A stretch of DNA of 64,000 nt from Acanthochlamys bracteata (GCA_019914995.1 CM034140.1:2170001-2234000), one strand, 5' to 3'. Positions 1 through 11,268 are shown, numbered from the stretch's first letter. The notes: a model not told the origin generated them from the sequence alone. Made by a program: numbers and translations.

Positions 1-85
1 CCAATAAACAACAAAAAGTGCTCGTTAGATCCCACAAACTTTTGGAATACAAAAGTCCATATGTAACCATAAATAGGACCCACAC

Positions 86-1127
86 CATGAATAGGCAACC
101 TGGGTTGTCTTAGCAGCTGTTAGAATGACTTCCATGCAGTCGGTGTGGCCATAGTAGGCAGCATAGTGCAAGCAAGTCCGTCCATGTAATGAATCAAACA
201 TTAAGACCTATAGTTGAAACAAGTAAACACAGATCACTGATTGCATTATGGACCGTAGATCCACAAAGGAACTACAAAACAGAACGGTTACGGAGCTTAC
301 GTTGGCACCTGCTTGTAGGAGCTTTTGTACACAGGCAATCTTCCCATGCATCGCAGCCAGCATCAACGGAGTCTGCAACCCATAACACGACCAAAATCAA
401 ACAAATTTCACCTTCCGTTGATTTTTTTAAAAAAAATATGTATTGAAAACGTAACCAAAATTTCAGCTCAGGAAGCTTTCCGTGGCAAGATCTCGTACCT
501 GTTTGTGTCGGTTAACGATATCCGGTGGAACAGATCGATCCAAGAGCATTGTTAGCACCTGCAGACATCACAGAACAGAAATTCCAACCCTGTTACAATC
601 TGTTTTCAACTCGGCATTCAAGCTGCTGATTCTTAAATGAAAAATCAATGTCCCGACCAAATTATAAGCTGCTTATCAAAATATTGTTTGTACACACAAG
701 CTCAAACTGCTCAATAGGTAGAAAAGATCAAGCAGCTCACTAGATTTCTGTGCTCTATCCAGAAACATAATCTGCAACTTTTGAGTCATCCAAATAATCA
801 AGCTGCTTATTACACTTCTGGGTTTCAATACAAAATCTCAAACTGCTTATTGAATTACTTATTCAATCTTTTCAACAGATTCCACCATTTCTGCACTTGG
901 AAACTTAAAAAACCCAGTAAAGAAGAAGGAAAACAAATGGCGACCTGGAGTCTGCCATTAGCAGCAGCGATATGTACTGCAGCGAGTCGGTCATAGATTG
1001 TCGGGCGGAGAAGAAGCGAAGGGTCGAGACGGAGAGCTGAATCAACTGCGGCCACGTCGCCGGACTGCACAGCAGAGAAAAAATCGTGCTCCTCAATGGA
1101 GCGCGTGCAGCTGACTCCCTGTCCCAT
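86..1127 (-). CDS. XB3/XBAT31-type ankyrin-repeat RING E3 ligase, 5' part, cut by window edge
   Basis: Four exons are visible: 945-1127, 499-558, 301-372 and 86-207, giving about 142 residues; the rest lies left of the window. The protein starts MGQGVSCTRSIEEHDFF, the typical start of the plant XB3 family. Gly2 and Cys7 suit N-myristoylation plus palmitoylation (family expectation). Ankyrin helices follow: LHIAA-like VHIAAANGR at the end of exon 1, TPLMLAAMHGKIACVQKLL in exon 3 and TCLHYAAYYGH in exon 4. Exons 1-3 are whole codons (61, 20 and 24), which supports the model. The exon 1 donor (GTCGCC) is weak, and the exon 4 donor near position 85 is my best guess. In known members a C-terminal RING finger does the ubiquitin transfer; it is not in the window. 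An in-frame upstream ATG exists, but the MGQG start matches the family. Confidence 0.85.
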
Positions 1128-2960
1128 CACCGGAGCTGACCACCGTCGCCGCGCGAAGGGTAACGTGCGCAGGTGGAGGTGGTGGTGGGAGGGAATAGAG
1201 TGTGATGGTGGTGGGTGGTGAGGAAGAAAGAAACAAAATAGAAGGAAATGCATTTTAAGGAAGAATTGTACTGCTGCATCATGGTCAGACACTGCGGTGC
1301 GGTCACCTCCCTGCTTGCAATAACAAATAAAAACTTTAGGAACAAATCTGTTTAAACAAATTTATTTTAAGTATATTGAAAAAAAAAACTAGATTTTGTA
1401 ATTTATAAATAAGAAAGTTAAAATACTAGAAACAAATCCAACACTTCAACATATTTTCTTAAAGTAGAGTTAGTAATTTAAAGTTATATCCCATATAGCT
1501 GTGTATGAAATTTTGCTAATTAATATCTAATCACTTGTTCGGGTCACTAACATCACCGGAGGTGACTGCACTGCGGTAGTGAAGTAATATATATTAAGGA
1601 GTTGTTTGATTTTATTTATTACAAAATAGTTTCTAAAATTCAAAAAATTTATATTTTGAAAAAATAAAAGTATTTTTTATTTTAAAAAAGTTATATTTTA
1701 TAAGTAATATCAGGTGCATCTAAATAAGAATCAAAGTTAACGGGTATTTGTGGATAACATGTTTAGTTCTAAGTTTGGGATTATTTTTGTTTGGTGACAG
1801 GTTAATTATCTTTATGGTTTTTTTGAATCTATAAGAGTTGCAACATTTAATTAGATTTTTAGAGTAGACTCAACACCTAAGTACAAAAAGTAGGCAACTA
1901 CTTTTGTAGATTAATTGAACTAAGAATTATATAACATTATTGATTTTATTCAGTTTAACAAAAGAAAAAATGTAAAATTAAGATCTTGTGGGGATGTTTA
2001 GAAAAACTTATTAAAAAAAATTTCTGAAAAAACTTTTTAGATATATTATTTTATCAATTTTTAAAAATATAAAAATTATATATATAATTATTTCATAATC
2101 TATATTTATTTCTACTTTTAAATTTTAAAAAAAAATAAAAAATTTATTGAGATTGATAAGTAATTTCAAATATGTCCTATTTTTATGTCCGAAAATTATA
2201 AATATTGGTGACAGATAAGTTTGAAGGCGTGGTGGTTGAAAAGTCTGCTGCTCTTGATCATGGTGTTGATCGTCAAACTAAACCCATTTTGTCTTCATTT
2301 CTTTCATATTTAATTAACCAAACTTAACATAATATCTAGGTTTTTCTAAATAATAATTTCTTAATTAGTATAATTAATGAAGAAAGTAAGGTCTGAATCA
2401 ATTGAAGAGAAAAATATCGGATAAAGTTTGGGCACTAAATAAATTGGTCGAGAAGTTTCTGAATTTATTTAATCACCTGCTTTGATCAGACCATGCATGG
2501 GATCCATCCATCTATCACTAATAACAATCACTAACAAGAAGATATTTCACGTGTTATTATTTTATCTAAAAGTAGCAAAACAGATATTCACATTTTGTAT
2601 ATTGATATTTTTTCAAGTAAAAATTATTGGTAAAATAAGTAAATAAACAGATATATTAACAAGTTGTAGAAGAACATAGATCTACTTATGCTACGCAAGG
2701 AATAATAATAAGAATGAAGAATATGGAATATATAATAATATATAAGAAGCATGATCAGATCACATGAATGTCTGTCATTAATTATTCCCATCCTTGTATG
2801 ACCAAAGCATGGTGATGGAAATGGTGGGCCAGAATTTGATCCTAATAACAGTGGTTGCTTGTTGTAGAATAAGGCTTGGACTAGTAGAGATAAGTAAAGC
2901 CCAGTTAGTTAATCAAAGCTTAATAGTATTACACACAAATTATTTGCCAGGCTTTAATTA
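1128..2960. other. Intergenic region between the divergent XB3-type and eL36 genes
   Basis: This head-to-head spacer must hold the upstream regions of both genes. The first 150 bases next to the XB3-type start are pyrimidine-rich on the minus strand, as expected of a 5' UTR. About 1600-2180 is AT-rich with no open frame worth calling. TGGGCC at 2824-2829 and AGCCCA near 2898 resemble site II elements that could serve eL36. I see no further gene. Confidence 0.5.
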
Positions 2961-3007
2961 AGTTGTTAGTTTGAGAAGAGAGAGGAGGACCATTAATAAA
3001 GGTTAAA

Positions 3008-3235
3008 TGACCGGCCCGTTAAACTCTGTAAAAGCCGTTAGGGTTTTCTTCTCCGTCTCCCGCCTCCATTGGAACGCGGAGGGATAGAACACCGAGGTAA
3101 CTTTTTTGTTTTTCCCTCTCATTCTGGAAGAAAAGGATTCATAGTGATCTCCTTCAGTCGGCGGTGATTGTTGTTCTCCAAGACTTAAATTTGCGGCGTT
3201 TTGAACTAAATTTTTGTTGGTTTTGTTTCGTGTAG
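3008..3235 (+). promoter_or_regulatory. eL36 core promoter, 5' UTR and probable leader intron
   Basis: A telo-box in reverse orientation (TTAGGGTTT, 3038-3046) lies about 190 bases before the start codon, with site II-like GGCCCG just upstream. This pair is typical of plant ribosomal protein promoters. A probable 5'-UTR intron runs from the GAG/GTAACT donor at 3097 to the TGTAG acceptor at 3235, two bases before the ATG. A leader intron in this place is common in ribosomal protein genes; here it is inferred from the consensus alone. Confidence 0.55.
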
Positions 3236-3237
3236 CG

Positions 3238-5331
3238 ATGGCTCCGCCACAACAGAACACGGGCTCGTTCGTGGGATTGAACAAAGGACACATCGTGACC
3301 AGGAGAGAGATCCCACCGCGTCCTTCCGCTCGCAAAGGAGTAAGATTTTCGCCTTTTTTTAAAAAATTTTGTCGTAGTAGTTTCTGTTGTTGCTTGATTG
3401 GTTTTGTGCTCTTAGTGGCTTGTAGCTTGAACCATTTTCTATGCAATGGTTTGGGGACACTTTAGAAACGCGAGCTCTGGGAAGAACGTCGAGCTTCTTA
3501 CACGTTTAAATTCCTTAACTTCTGCCAACATTTCTCGATCTAAAAGTTCTGATTTTGTTGTAAACGTGTTAACTCGTGATCAGGTTATCATACTAGAAGC
3601 GCTGAGGCCTGTTTGAACTAGGTAATCTTGGAACTTGTTAGAGTGTAGGTTTCTGTTGGAAATAACATGAAGTAGCGTTAGTAAATCCCTCCTGCTACAA
3701 TAGCCATTGCAAGTATGCATAGATGAGCGTTTAAAGTGCATCAGCAGCCAAAGTTATGTCGTGGTTTGTTAGTACTAAGAATAAAGAGGACCAAAACTTT
3801 GGAAAATTGGACATCTTGCTTTTTCACCATTTACATACTTGTAATGACCTTAAAAACATGAGTATGGTTGCTTCGCACAGTTATGGACACAGTATTTGTT
3901 TATCAAGCACCAGAATTGTAAGTTCAGTCATTTCTTAGTCTGGGTATTCATTTCTGCATAAGCATACTTTAATTAACTTCTCTCATAACACAGAAAACGA
4001 GCAAGAGGGTGCACTTTGTGAAGAACCTGATTAGGGAGGTTGCTGGTTTTGCTCCCTATGAGAGGAGGATCACTGAGCTCCTGAAAGTTGGAAAGGATAA
4101 GCGTGCTTTGAAGTTGGCAAAGAGAAAGCTAGGTACACACAAGAGGGCGAAGAAGAAGCGTGAGGAGATGGCAAATGTTCTCAGGAAGATGAGGTCACTT
4201 ATTAGTTATTCCCTTCATTCTAATTTATAATTGATAGATGCTATGCATTTTTCTTTGGCTAGTGTAGTGATTTTTAGTAATATGTAATGAAGGGTATCAC
4301 ATATGCCAATTTCTAAAGCAGTTTTAGAGGTGATTTCTATATATTAAGTAGTTATTTTTGTTATTCTGTGAGCGTAGATGTATAAACTTCTCCTCAGCCT
4401 ATTTCCAAAATGGAAATTCTGGAGATTCTTAGAAGTTCGGTAGCTGTCTCATGTTTCTGGGCCAGACCTGGAACTCCTATTCAGTTGCATTTTGGCAACT
4501 TTTGAGGAGGAATCAAATGGTTAAGTTTGCGTAACATTCTAAAACTCGTTTTCTTTAGAGAGCATTCTTGGTTGATCTGCCTCCAGTCTATTTTGGACCT
4601 AATTTAGTGTAGTCCACCTGATGAGCTTCTGAACTATAGTTTATAATGCTATATTCAAATTAAGGTGGCACCTATCTCGCCTTACCTCTTGGTTTTGCGA
4701 TTTCTATCTAGAGTTGATAGTGTTGGCTCAAGTCTTTGAAAGTTAGAGTGAGAAAAGGCGTAAGGTCATACGTCAGGATGTTGATGTTAGAGAGAGTCCT
4801 GGTACCATGTGCCCAGAGAGATTTGCATGAGTGGAGAGTAGGGTGCCTGAGAAAAGTTGGGTTTTGCCCAAGTTGTCTGCTGATACTTTGAGAGTATACT
4901 TCTTTACAATCCTATATCTTGCTAATACTTAAGACTCAAAACAACTCGCTCTAAGGTTTTAGTTGTTGGTGTCCTAATGTTTCAACCCTTCTTGTACATG
5001 TTTAATTCAGTATTAGTGCCTTTTACATTCTGCTATTAGTACCTGACAAACCCAGGATTGCTTGGAGAATAGTAAATACTGAACCTTGCGGTATAATAGT
5101 TATGTTGATTTTTTATCTACATTTTGTATGATATATAAAAGCCTTAAATCTTATGAAGTATTTGGCATGCATAGAATAACTATTAGAAGTTAGTTTCTTC
5201 TAATAACATAATAGTCAGTAATGTCACTACAATTTGTTTATTTGAGAGTTATTCTCCTAATATTGATGTAATGTTCATATAATTGTTCTTATTGTAACAG
5301 ATCTGCTGGAGTTTCAGAAAAGAAGAAATGA
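3238..5331 (+). CDS. RPL36: Ribosomal protein eL36 (60S subunit)
   Basis: Three exons (3238-3339, 3994-4193, 5301-5331) give a 110-residue protein, normal for plant eL36. It starts [18 protein letters not shown] and ends in the basic tail SAGVSEKKK. The central part holds the eL36 signature around [20 protein letters not shown], followed by a lysine/arginine-rich stretch. eL36 is a structural protein of the cytosolic large ribosomal subunit. All three junctions keep the frame: exon 1 ends on a codon boundary and exon 2 ends two bases into the Arg codon completed by exon 3. Introns are 654 and 1107 bases. The reading frame is intact and nothing suggests a pseudogene. Confidence 0.96.
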
Positions 5332-5596
5332 TGTGGTGCTTGGGTTGGATTAACTATAATTAGATTTTGATGGTAGATTTATATCGTTTTGGATGACAAT
5401 TTTAATGTAACTTCTGGCTTCGGATTCCTGTATTTTGATCCTAAACTTAGCGCAGATGAATTTCTCAATTGTTTCTGCAAATATGAATAGAAAAGTTCAA
5501 TTCTCTCTGGCATTTTGTCAGTCTCATTATGGCATTTTTTCTCACCCATCGACTTAGTTAATGTATCATATTTACACTTTCTTAGAAGAGTTAGAT
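5332..5596. other. eL36 3' UTR and downstream spacer
   Basis: This holds the 3' UTR of eL36 and ordinary AT-rich sequence up to the start of an LTR-like fragment. No gene is seen. Confidence 0.5.
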
Positions 5597-6660
5597 ATTG
5601 TAGAAGACCCTGGAAGCATGTAGGTTAATCAAGAAGGTTCTAGATAATTAGAATAGTTCGGAAGGTTCTAAAAGTTAATAGGATGTTATGGTGTTGTATG
5701 GAATAGTTAATAAGGGGTGGCAATTTCTGACTTGATCTACGAAATTGATCTGAAAAAATGAGGTTCAGATAAGATTTTAGTTAAATTTGGATCGATTCAA
5801 ATTAATCTAAATTTTTATAATATGTTGGAGTCAAATTTGAATTAATTCAAAATTAATTTATTTAATTTATATAATTATTTATATAGCATATAATATGTAA
5901 TAATTGAGAAATATTTAAAATAATAATTTAAAATTTGAATTTAATATATATATATATATATACAAATTTATTTTAATTTAATTAATTTTTATTTAATTTA
6001 TAAATTTTATTAAAATAAATATTTTTTAAATATATTATAATTAATAATTATATATTATTATTAGAAATTTATTTTTATAATTTTAGTTAATAATTTTAAT
6101 TATTAAATAAATTGGTATGAATTTGATTCGATTATTACATAGGTTAAATTAGAATTAATATTTTTTACTCATATAAATAAATGAGTCAAATTAGAACGAT
6201 TTTGATCGAATTATTATATGGATCAATTCGAAATCGATTTATGAATTCGAATTGTCACTCTTAGTTCAGATATTTATAGGAAATATTTTTATGGTGGAAG
6301 ATATTTTAGAATATATTTCGAGAGAACTTTGAAAAATTTAATCATACCGGTCCATCAAAACAATCTCTATTGGCAAATAAAATATCGAAAGGCTATAAAT
6401 AAAGAAGGGAAATCCTCATCTGTAATCAAGCTAAGCTAAAGCCAAGCATTGCAAGAATGTTCAAGAATTATAAAAAAGAAAATTTTGTTGGGTGTTTACT
6501 TTTCGTTATTTCCCTTGGTCCACAAAAGTTTCTTAGCCATCTGGATAGTTTCAAGGAGAGGGCTGATTTATTAGTTGCAAGAAGTGGAAGTATCGCATGG
6601 TTCAAGGTAAGAAGATCAAGCTCGTGACACTTTTGCGAGAGTAAAAGAGGAGAGAAATTA
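5597..6660 (+). repeat. Degraded copia-type LTR-like fragment, interrupted by an AT-rich insertion
   Basis: From TGTAGAAGACCC at about 5597 the sequence reads like a plant Ty1/copia LTR: repeated AGAAGGTTCTAGA-like and GGAAGGTTCTA motifs, then (after an AT-rich insertion at 5714-6261) a TATAAATA box near 6394 and a CATCTGTAATCAAG stretch like an LTR transcription start region. No second LTR, primer site or coding frame was found nearby, so this is at most a solo or truncated LTR. The call rests on general resemblance, not on a matched copy in the window. Confidence 0.4.
5714..6261. mobile_element. AT-rich MITE-like element inside the LTR-like fragment
   Basis: The segment starts GGGGTGGCAATT (5714-5725) and ends with AATTGTCACTCT, whose reverse complement AGAGTGACAATT matches the start at 9 of 12 positions. 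Inside it is almost wholly AT, with a TA microsatellite near 5944-5961. The flanks are TTAATAA and TTAGTTC, so a short TA-type target duplication is possible but imperfect. Superfamily not assignable. Confidence 0.45.
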
Positions 6661-6827
6661 ATTGCTTTTTATTTTATCGGTTTGGCAGAAAGTTTTATAA
6701 GAGGTGTCTGAGAGAAGTGGTAAGCTTGGTGCAGTGTATTTTGGAAAGAAGAGAATCAAAGAGATTAAATTATTTGACGTCGTTTGTTTTTTTAGTTCAA
6801 ACGGTCGAAAGTCAATTAAACAAAGAC
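6661..6827 (+). repeat. Direct repeat A, copy 1
   Basis: These 167 bases recur at 9961-10127, exactly 3300 bases downstream, with only two mismatches that I can see (at 6664 and 6711). It is the upstream end of the duplicated unit that carries the ACD11-like gene. Confidence 0.9.
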
Positions 6828-6843
6828 TTTCGCAGACAATATA

Positions 6844-7149
6844 ACGTGCGTTTGGAAAAACATTTTTTAAATACTATTTTTTAAATTTATATTTTTTAAT
6901 ATATATTTTATAAATATTTAAAAAAGTTTATTTAAAAATTTAAAAAATATATAAAAACTTTACATAAAATTTTTATTATATATTTTTTTATTATTTTTTT
7001 GCCTTTGGATTTTTCGGGCCTTTTATCGCGACTTGGTGCCGAGATCATCTTTTTTTCTGAACTAGAATTATCACCTGTATTTTTATAAATAAAAAATAAA
7101 AATATTTTTATTTAAAAAATTTTATTATATATATATTTCTAAACGTTCA
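6844..7149. mobile_element. MITE-like insertion in duplicated unit 1 (empty site known)
   Basis: About 306 bases interrupt the duplicated unit. The second unit lacks the insert and reads straight through (ACAATATAGTAG near 10207-10218). The ends are weak inverted repeats: GCGTTTGGAAA at the left, and reverse complement ACGTTTAGAAA at the right. ATA flanks both sides (6841-6843 and 7150-7152) and occurs once in the empty site, so a 3-base target duplication is likely, as in PIF/Harbinger-type MITEs. No coding capacity. Confidence 0.65.
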
Positions 7150-7320
7150 ATAGTAGAATTGTAGAAAGAACAAGAGTCTCCTGTGTTAACACATGTGCAT
7201 GAATAAGGTTTTTGCAAGTGATCTGATAAACTATAGCCACTGGGAGGTTGTTAGATGCCATCTAGCTAGTTGAGAAACGTGCCAGCTAGCTGGTCTTGGG
7301 CAAATAGTAGCGGTGTTTAA

Positions 7321-7520
7321 GTGTGCGTTTGAAAATCTAATTTTGTAATATATATTTTATAGATATTTAAAAACTTTATATAAAAAATTTAGAAAATTAA
7401 AAAAATTATACTTAATAAAATTTAATTACTATATATTATTATTATTATTTTAAATTAAAAAAACAAAAATATTATTCGTTCTAAAACAATTCTATTTTAT
7501 AGATAATTTCAAACGCTCCT
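7321..7520. mobile_element. MITE-like element upstream of the ACD11-like gene
   Basis: This is a 200-base AT-rich segment with inverted ends: TGCGTTTGAAAATCTA at the left and, reverse-complemented, AGCGTTTGAAATTATCTA at the right. It has the same general architecture as the 6844-7149 element. It lies about 240 bases before the ACD11-like start codon. No clear target duplication was found. Confidence 0.5.
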
Positions 7521-7756
7521 AAATACTATAATTACCGATGTAGCAGCCCAGCAGGACTTCTCAACAAAATATACTAATTTCACGGTTGAGCAAAGAATTG
7601 GTTTTTAAGGCCTAAGAAGAAATAAGCGACTATATATACAATCAAGACACTCGTGAAATATCTCTGTACCAAAGGTGTCAAAAACTCGGAATACCTTAGT
7701 AAGTCTTTGAAAAGCTTGACGTAGCAGTGAAAGGAACAACCAAGCAGCAAAACGAG

Positions 7757-8648
7757 ATGGATGACGGCGCAAGTGATCATAGAAGCTCTAACAAGAGGCC
7801 TTTGTGGGAGTTCGCCAGTGCTATGGCCGACTTAGCTGAAAAGATTGAGTCGGGTTCTGAAGCCTTGAGGCTTCAATCCTTCACCGCAGTCTGCATTCTC
7901 ATGGTGGAGTTTTTGAAGCCTATAGACCCAACTACATTGCTCATTGATGAGCTGAGAACTAAGGTATGTACATCTACAATGTTGTTTTTTAAATAAAAAA
8001 AAGTCAGCACCATATAACTGCTTAGCACAAGTACGTTGTTATACACAGGCAGAGAACCTTGTTCAGGCATCAAGGACTTTCACTACTGTAGCTTCCGTAA
8101 TCGATGGTGAAATGGCCCGCAATTGTGTGAAAGAACCTGATAGTCATTCACGCAATCTGCTTAGGCTGGTGGAAGTAATGGATTGTCTTCAAATCGGATT
8201 CGAGGAATTCTTGAAGCAAGGGTATGTAATTAATCAGCTTCATTTTATTTTATTATATTAATCTTTAAGCTGATAAACATGCTTTTGGTATTCTAATATG
8301 CTTGAATTGTATGTAGTATGACAGACTTGTTAACTCCCGGGATCACGGCATATAACAAGGTTTTCAACGGAAAACACGAACAGCAGATTATGTTATTAGC
8401 TCTAATGGCGTTCGATAGTATTCCTCAAGTATCCACTGTAATTGCCACGTTGAATGAAGATAGTGAGTAGTACATTACATATCAGCAATTAATGCAAACT
8501 TTTTGGAAAATTTTCTGATAATGTGTGTTATCAATATACAGATGAATCTGCAAAGGCCTTGACGGAAACTTGCATCACCGCAAGTTCTAAAGTTGTGGGA
8601 TACGTTAAAAATTTGTTCGCCAGTAGAGGATTGGGCACTGATTGGTAA
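7757..8648 (+). CDS. ACD11-like glycolipid/sphingolipid transfer protein (GLTP fold)
   Basis: Four exons (7757-7963, 8049-8221, 8317-8462, 8542-8648) give 210 residues, close to the usual GLTP/ACD11 length. The signature is the central SHSRNLLRLVEVMDCL segment with Arg104 and Arg108, then His147 in VFNGKHEQQ, and the C-terminal YVKNLFASRGLGTDW, which matches the ACD11 end pattern. Asp64 (or Glu65) and Lys69 in exon 1 lie where the headgroup-binding acidic and basic residues are expected. ACD11 proteins move ceramide-1-phosphate-type sphingolipids between membranes, and loss in Arabidopsis causes runaway cell death (established); lipid choice here is inferred. I chose the ATG at 7757; a GTG 30 bases upstream is in frame but is not a plausible plant start. 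The gene sits in a tandemly duplicated segment whose second copy lost the coding part. Confidence 0.85.
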
Positions 8649-9778
8649 CAAGATTTAAAAAAGGTGTGAACACATCTATACATGCTTAATGTGTGATGCA
8701 TTGGATTTATAAATCTCACGTCTCTATAAACTTTTTTATTTTTCTGTGCTAGATGAAGAAGCAGCTGGAAATCATGTCATTGTTTTGGATGCTATTTCCT
8801 TGAGCAGACTCTTTATTATGTTATTATATAAGTGGGTTGAACTGCGTCGGTTTATCCTAACCGTACCCTTTGATTTACTGTTGTTGGTAAATGGTAATTG
8901 TGTATCCATTTCCTTTAAAGCAGAATGAGAAACTACTGTCTTTCCCATTATTACTAAATAAAAGCCTTGGTGTTAAGTTGTTTGACATTTGGTTCCATTG
9001 AATGATTTGTTTGGGGTTGCTGAAAATGTAAAACTTTCAAAAAAGAAAAAGATAAATTTTTTTAGAAAATATATTTATTATTTTTTAAAATTAAAATTAC
9101 ATATAATATTTTATTTTGTATAATTTGCTAATGTTTTTTAAATTCGAAAAGAAAATTTTGAAATACCGTAAAAAATTTTCTTCGAACTGAAAAAAAAGGG
9201 ACATCTTTTGACCTCAAACAGAACGCTCAAGAATCATGAAAATTTTCTTTCTGACAATATATATTTAATGATATTTTTTTGCTTTTTCTATCTACTATTT
9301 TTTTAAAACTATGTCAGGGAGAACTAAAAAAGTAGAATTTGTTTTGAAAAGAAGATTTTAATAACTTTTTTCATAGTATAAATAAGAGTTTGTAAATATA
9401 CTTATTTCATATATAGAATTTATTATATTTAAATTTTTTTTATGACACTATGGAAGAATTTTTTGAACTCGAAAGTTTCGAAATCTCTGAAAATAACCAT
9501 GCCAATGATGGTCTTTGTTAAGAATCGCTATCACATCAACATGCCAGGTATAATTAATTTTCAATTTTGATTAATAGCGATTAGAATTTCATATTTTGCT
9601 TCTTTTCAATTTATTATTTATATGTTTCATGTCTTATTTTTATAAATCCTAGCTGTCTTTTATCCGGATCGCTAAACATCACGAGATAATTGTGATGTTC
9701 TTATGAAACTATTGGTTCGTTTAGATTTGCTGAAAAAATAAACTTTTGAAAAAAAAGAGCTTATTTTATATTTTTAGA
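8649..9778. other. 3' flank of the ACD11-like gene, AT-rich spacer
   Basis: The gene's 3' UTR comes first, possibly with a UTR intron ending at GCTAG near 8753. AT-rich DNA follows. Around 9000-9230 is a segment bounded by GTTTGGGGTTGCTGA and CAAACAGAACGCTC that resembles the other MITE-like pieces. This stretch has no counterpart in the second duplicated unit, so it lies within or next to the part deleted there. Confidence 0.45.
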
Positions 9779-9957
9779 TTAACAGTTCTTATTTTTTTTA
9801 AAAATATTATTTGAAAAAACTAAGTTATGTATAAGTCTAGTTTATTTTAAGAGATAATTGAAAAAAATACCAAACACAAATGCTTAAAGTAGTTTTGTTT
9901 TAATTTCGAATAAATAAAAAGAGTATATTTGATATAGTATGAGACAATTCAAAACTA
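9779..9957 (+). repeat. Direct repeat B, copy 1
   Basis: From ATTAACAGTTCTT to GACAATTCAAAA this segment recurs at 11269-11480 with substitutions and small indels. Shared words include AAAAAAATACCAAA, ACAAATGCT and TGATATAGTATGA. It is the downstream end of the duplicated unit. Confidence 0.75.
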
Positions 9958-9960
9958 ATT

Positions 9961-11265
9961 ATTACTTTTTATTTTATCGGTTTGGCAGAAAGTTTTATAA
10001 GAGGTGTCTGGGAGAAGTGGTAAGCTTGGTGCAGTGTATTTTGGAAAGAAGAGAATCAAAGAGATTAAATTATTTGACGTCGTTTGTTTTTTTAGTTCAA
10101 ACGGTCGAAAGTCAATTAAACAAAGACCAAAAGAGATTAAATTATTTGAAGTCGTTTATTTTTTTTGGTTCAAATGGTCCAAGTCAATTAAACAAAGACT
10201 TCTGCAGACAATATAGTAGAGTTGTAGAAAGAACAAGAGTCCCCACAGGGGCGTGAATAAGGTTTTTGCACGAGTAAGGGCGTGTTTACCAAATGAGGTG
10301 AAGTAGAATTTTTAGAAAATAAATTTAATAAATAAAATTAAAAATTAAAAATATTTAATAAAAAATAAAATTTTATATTAATTATATATTTATAGTAAGT
10401 TTTAAATTTGAATTAAAAAAAAATTTTATTAATAAAAAAATTTATTTTAATTTTTGTAAGTATTTTATGTTAAAAATGAGTTTAAAGGAAGTGGAGTTTA
10501 GGGTATTGGTAAACACGCCCTATGTATAGCCAATGGGAAGGTTGTTTGTTATTGGCATTGCGTTCGCCGACACCTTCTGCAAAAGTATTTTTAATTTTTT
10601 TAATTTATACTTTTTAATAAATATTAGGTAATATTTTACAAAATTATTTAGAAATTTAAAAAATAATTTTATATTATAAAAGTTTATTATTTATTATGTA
10701 TATTATTTTATAAATACAAATAAAATTTATTTTTAAAATAAAATAAAAATATTTTCGTTTGAAAATACAATTTTTAAAAGCAATTTCAAATATATTTCAA
10801 AAAATTTGCCCATTTTTTAAACTTTATTTTTAAAGTTATTTCAAAAATAAAAAAATAAAAAATATTTTAAATTATTTTAAAATAATTAAAATATTTTCTT
10901 TTATTTATTTTTTAAAGAATTTTATTTTTTACTTTTTATTTTCTCAAAAGTAAAAACATAGCCATACGGTTCCGCAAAGAGTTGGTTTATGTCTAAGAAG
11001 AAATAAGCGACTATACATACAAGCTTTAATTATCATAAATTTATTTTTTCTTCCATATTTTAAGTTGAAAGGCTCTATTTTTATATCTAATTACACTTTT
11101 ACTTCACTCTCTATTTTATATGTTTTATTATTTTCTAATTTCTATTGCTTCCGAATTATGCTTTTGTAAATTTATTTTTATAAAATTTATTTATGTAATC
11201 AAAACACGTATATATCTACAAGCAGGACACTCGTAAAAATATCTCTGTCTAGAAGTGTTTGGGTA
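9961..11265 (+). repeat. Second duplicated unit: ACD11-like upstream region without the gene
   Basis: The block begins with repeat A copy 2 (9961-10127), adds a diverged tandem copy of about 70 bases (to about 10200), then follows unit 1 through AGTTGTAGAAAGAACAAGAG and GAATAAGGTTTTTGCA. After AT-rich inserts it picks up TCTAAGAAGAAATAAGCGAC (10993-11012) and ACACTCGTAAAAATATCTCTGT (11227-11248), which match unit 1 at 7611-7630 and 7646-7667, just before the ACD11-like start. Directly afterwards comes repeat B. No GLTP exon is present, so the gene between these points appears to have been deleted from this copy. Confidence 0.75.
10278..10520. mobile_element. Tourist/PIF-Harbinger-like MITE with 15-base terminal inverted repeats
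   Basis: The element starts GGGCGTGTTTACCAA and ends with its exact reverse complement; the interior of 243 bases in total is AT-rich and non-coding. GGGCGTGTTT-type ends with 3-base TA-rich flanks (TAA left, TAT right) fit Tourist/PIF-Harbinger MITEs. Unit 1 of the surrounding duplication (about 7217-7240) lacks it, so insertion came after the duplication or the element was lost from unit 1. A related, more decayed element is at 46940-47172. Confidence 0.8.
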
Positions 11266-11268
11266 TTA

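Noticed and set aside
855-1292. Longer N-terminus for the XB3-type protein from an upstream in-frame ATG
   Set aside because: The extra residues are a Phe/His/Pro-rich UTR-like run, whereas the MGQG start matches the family and carries the acylation motif.
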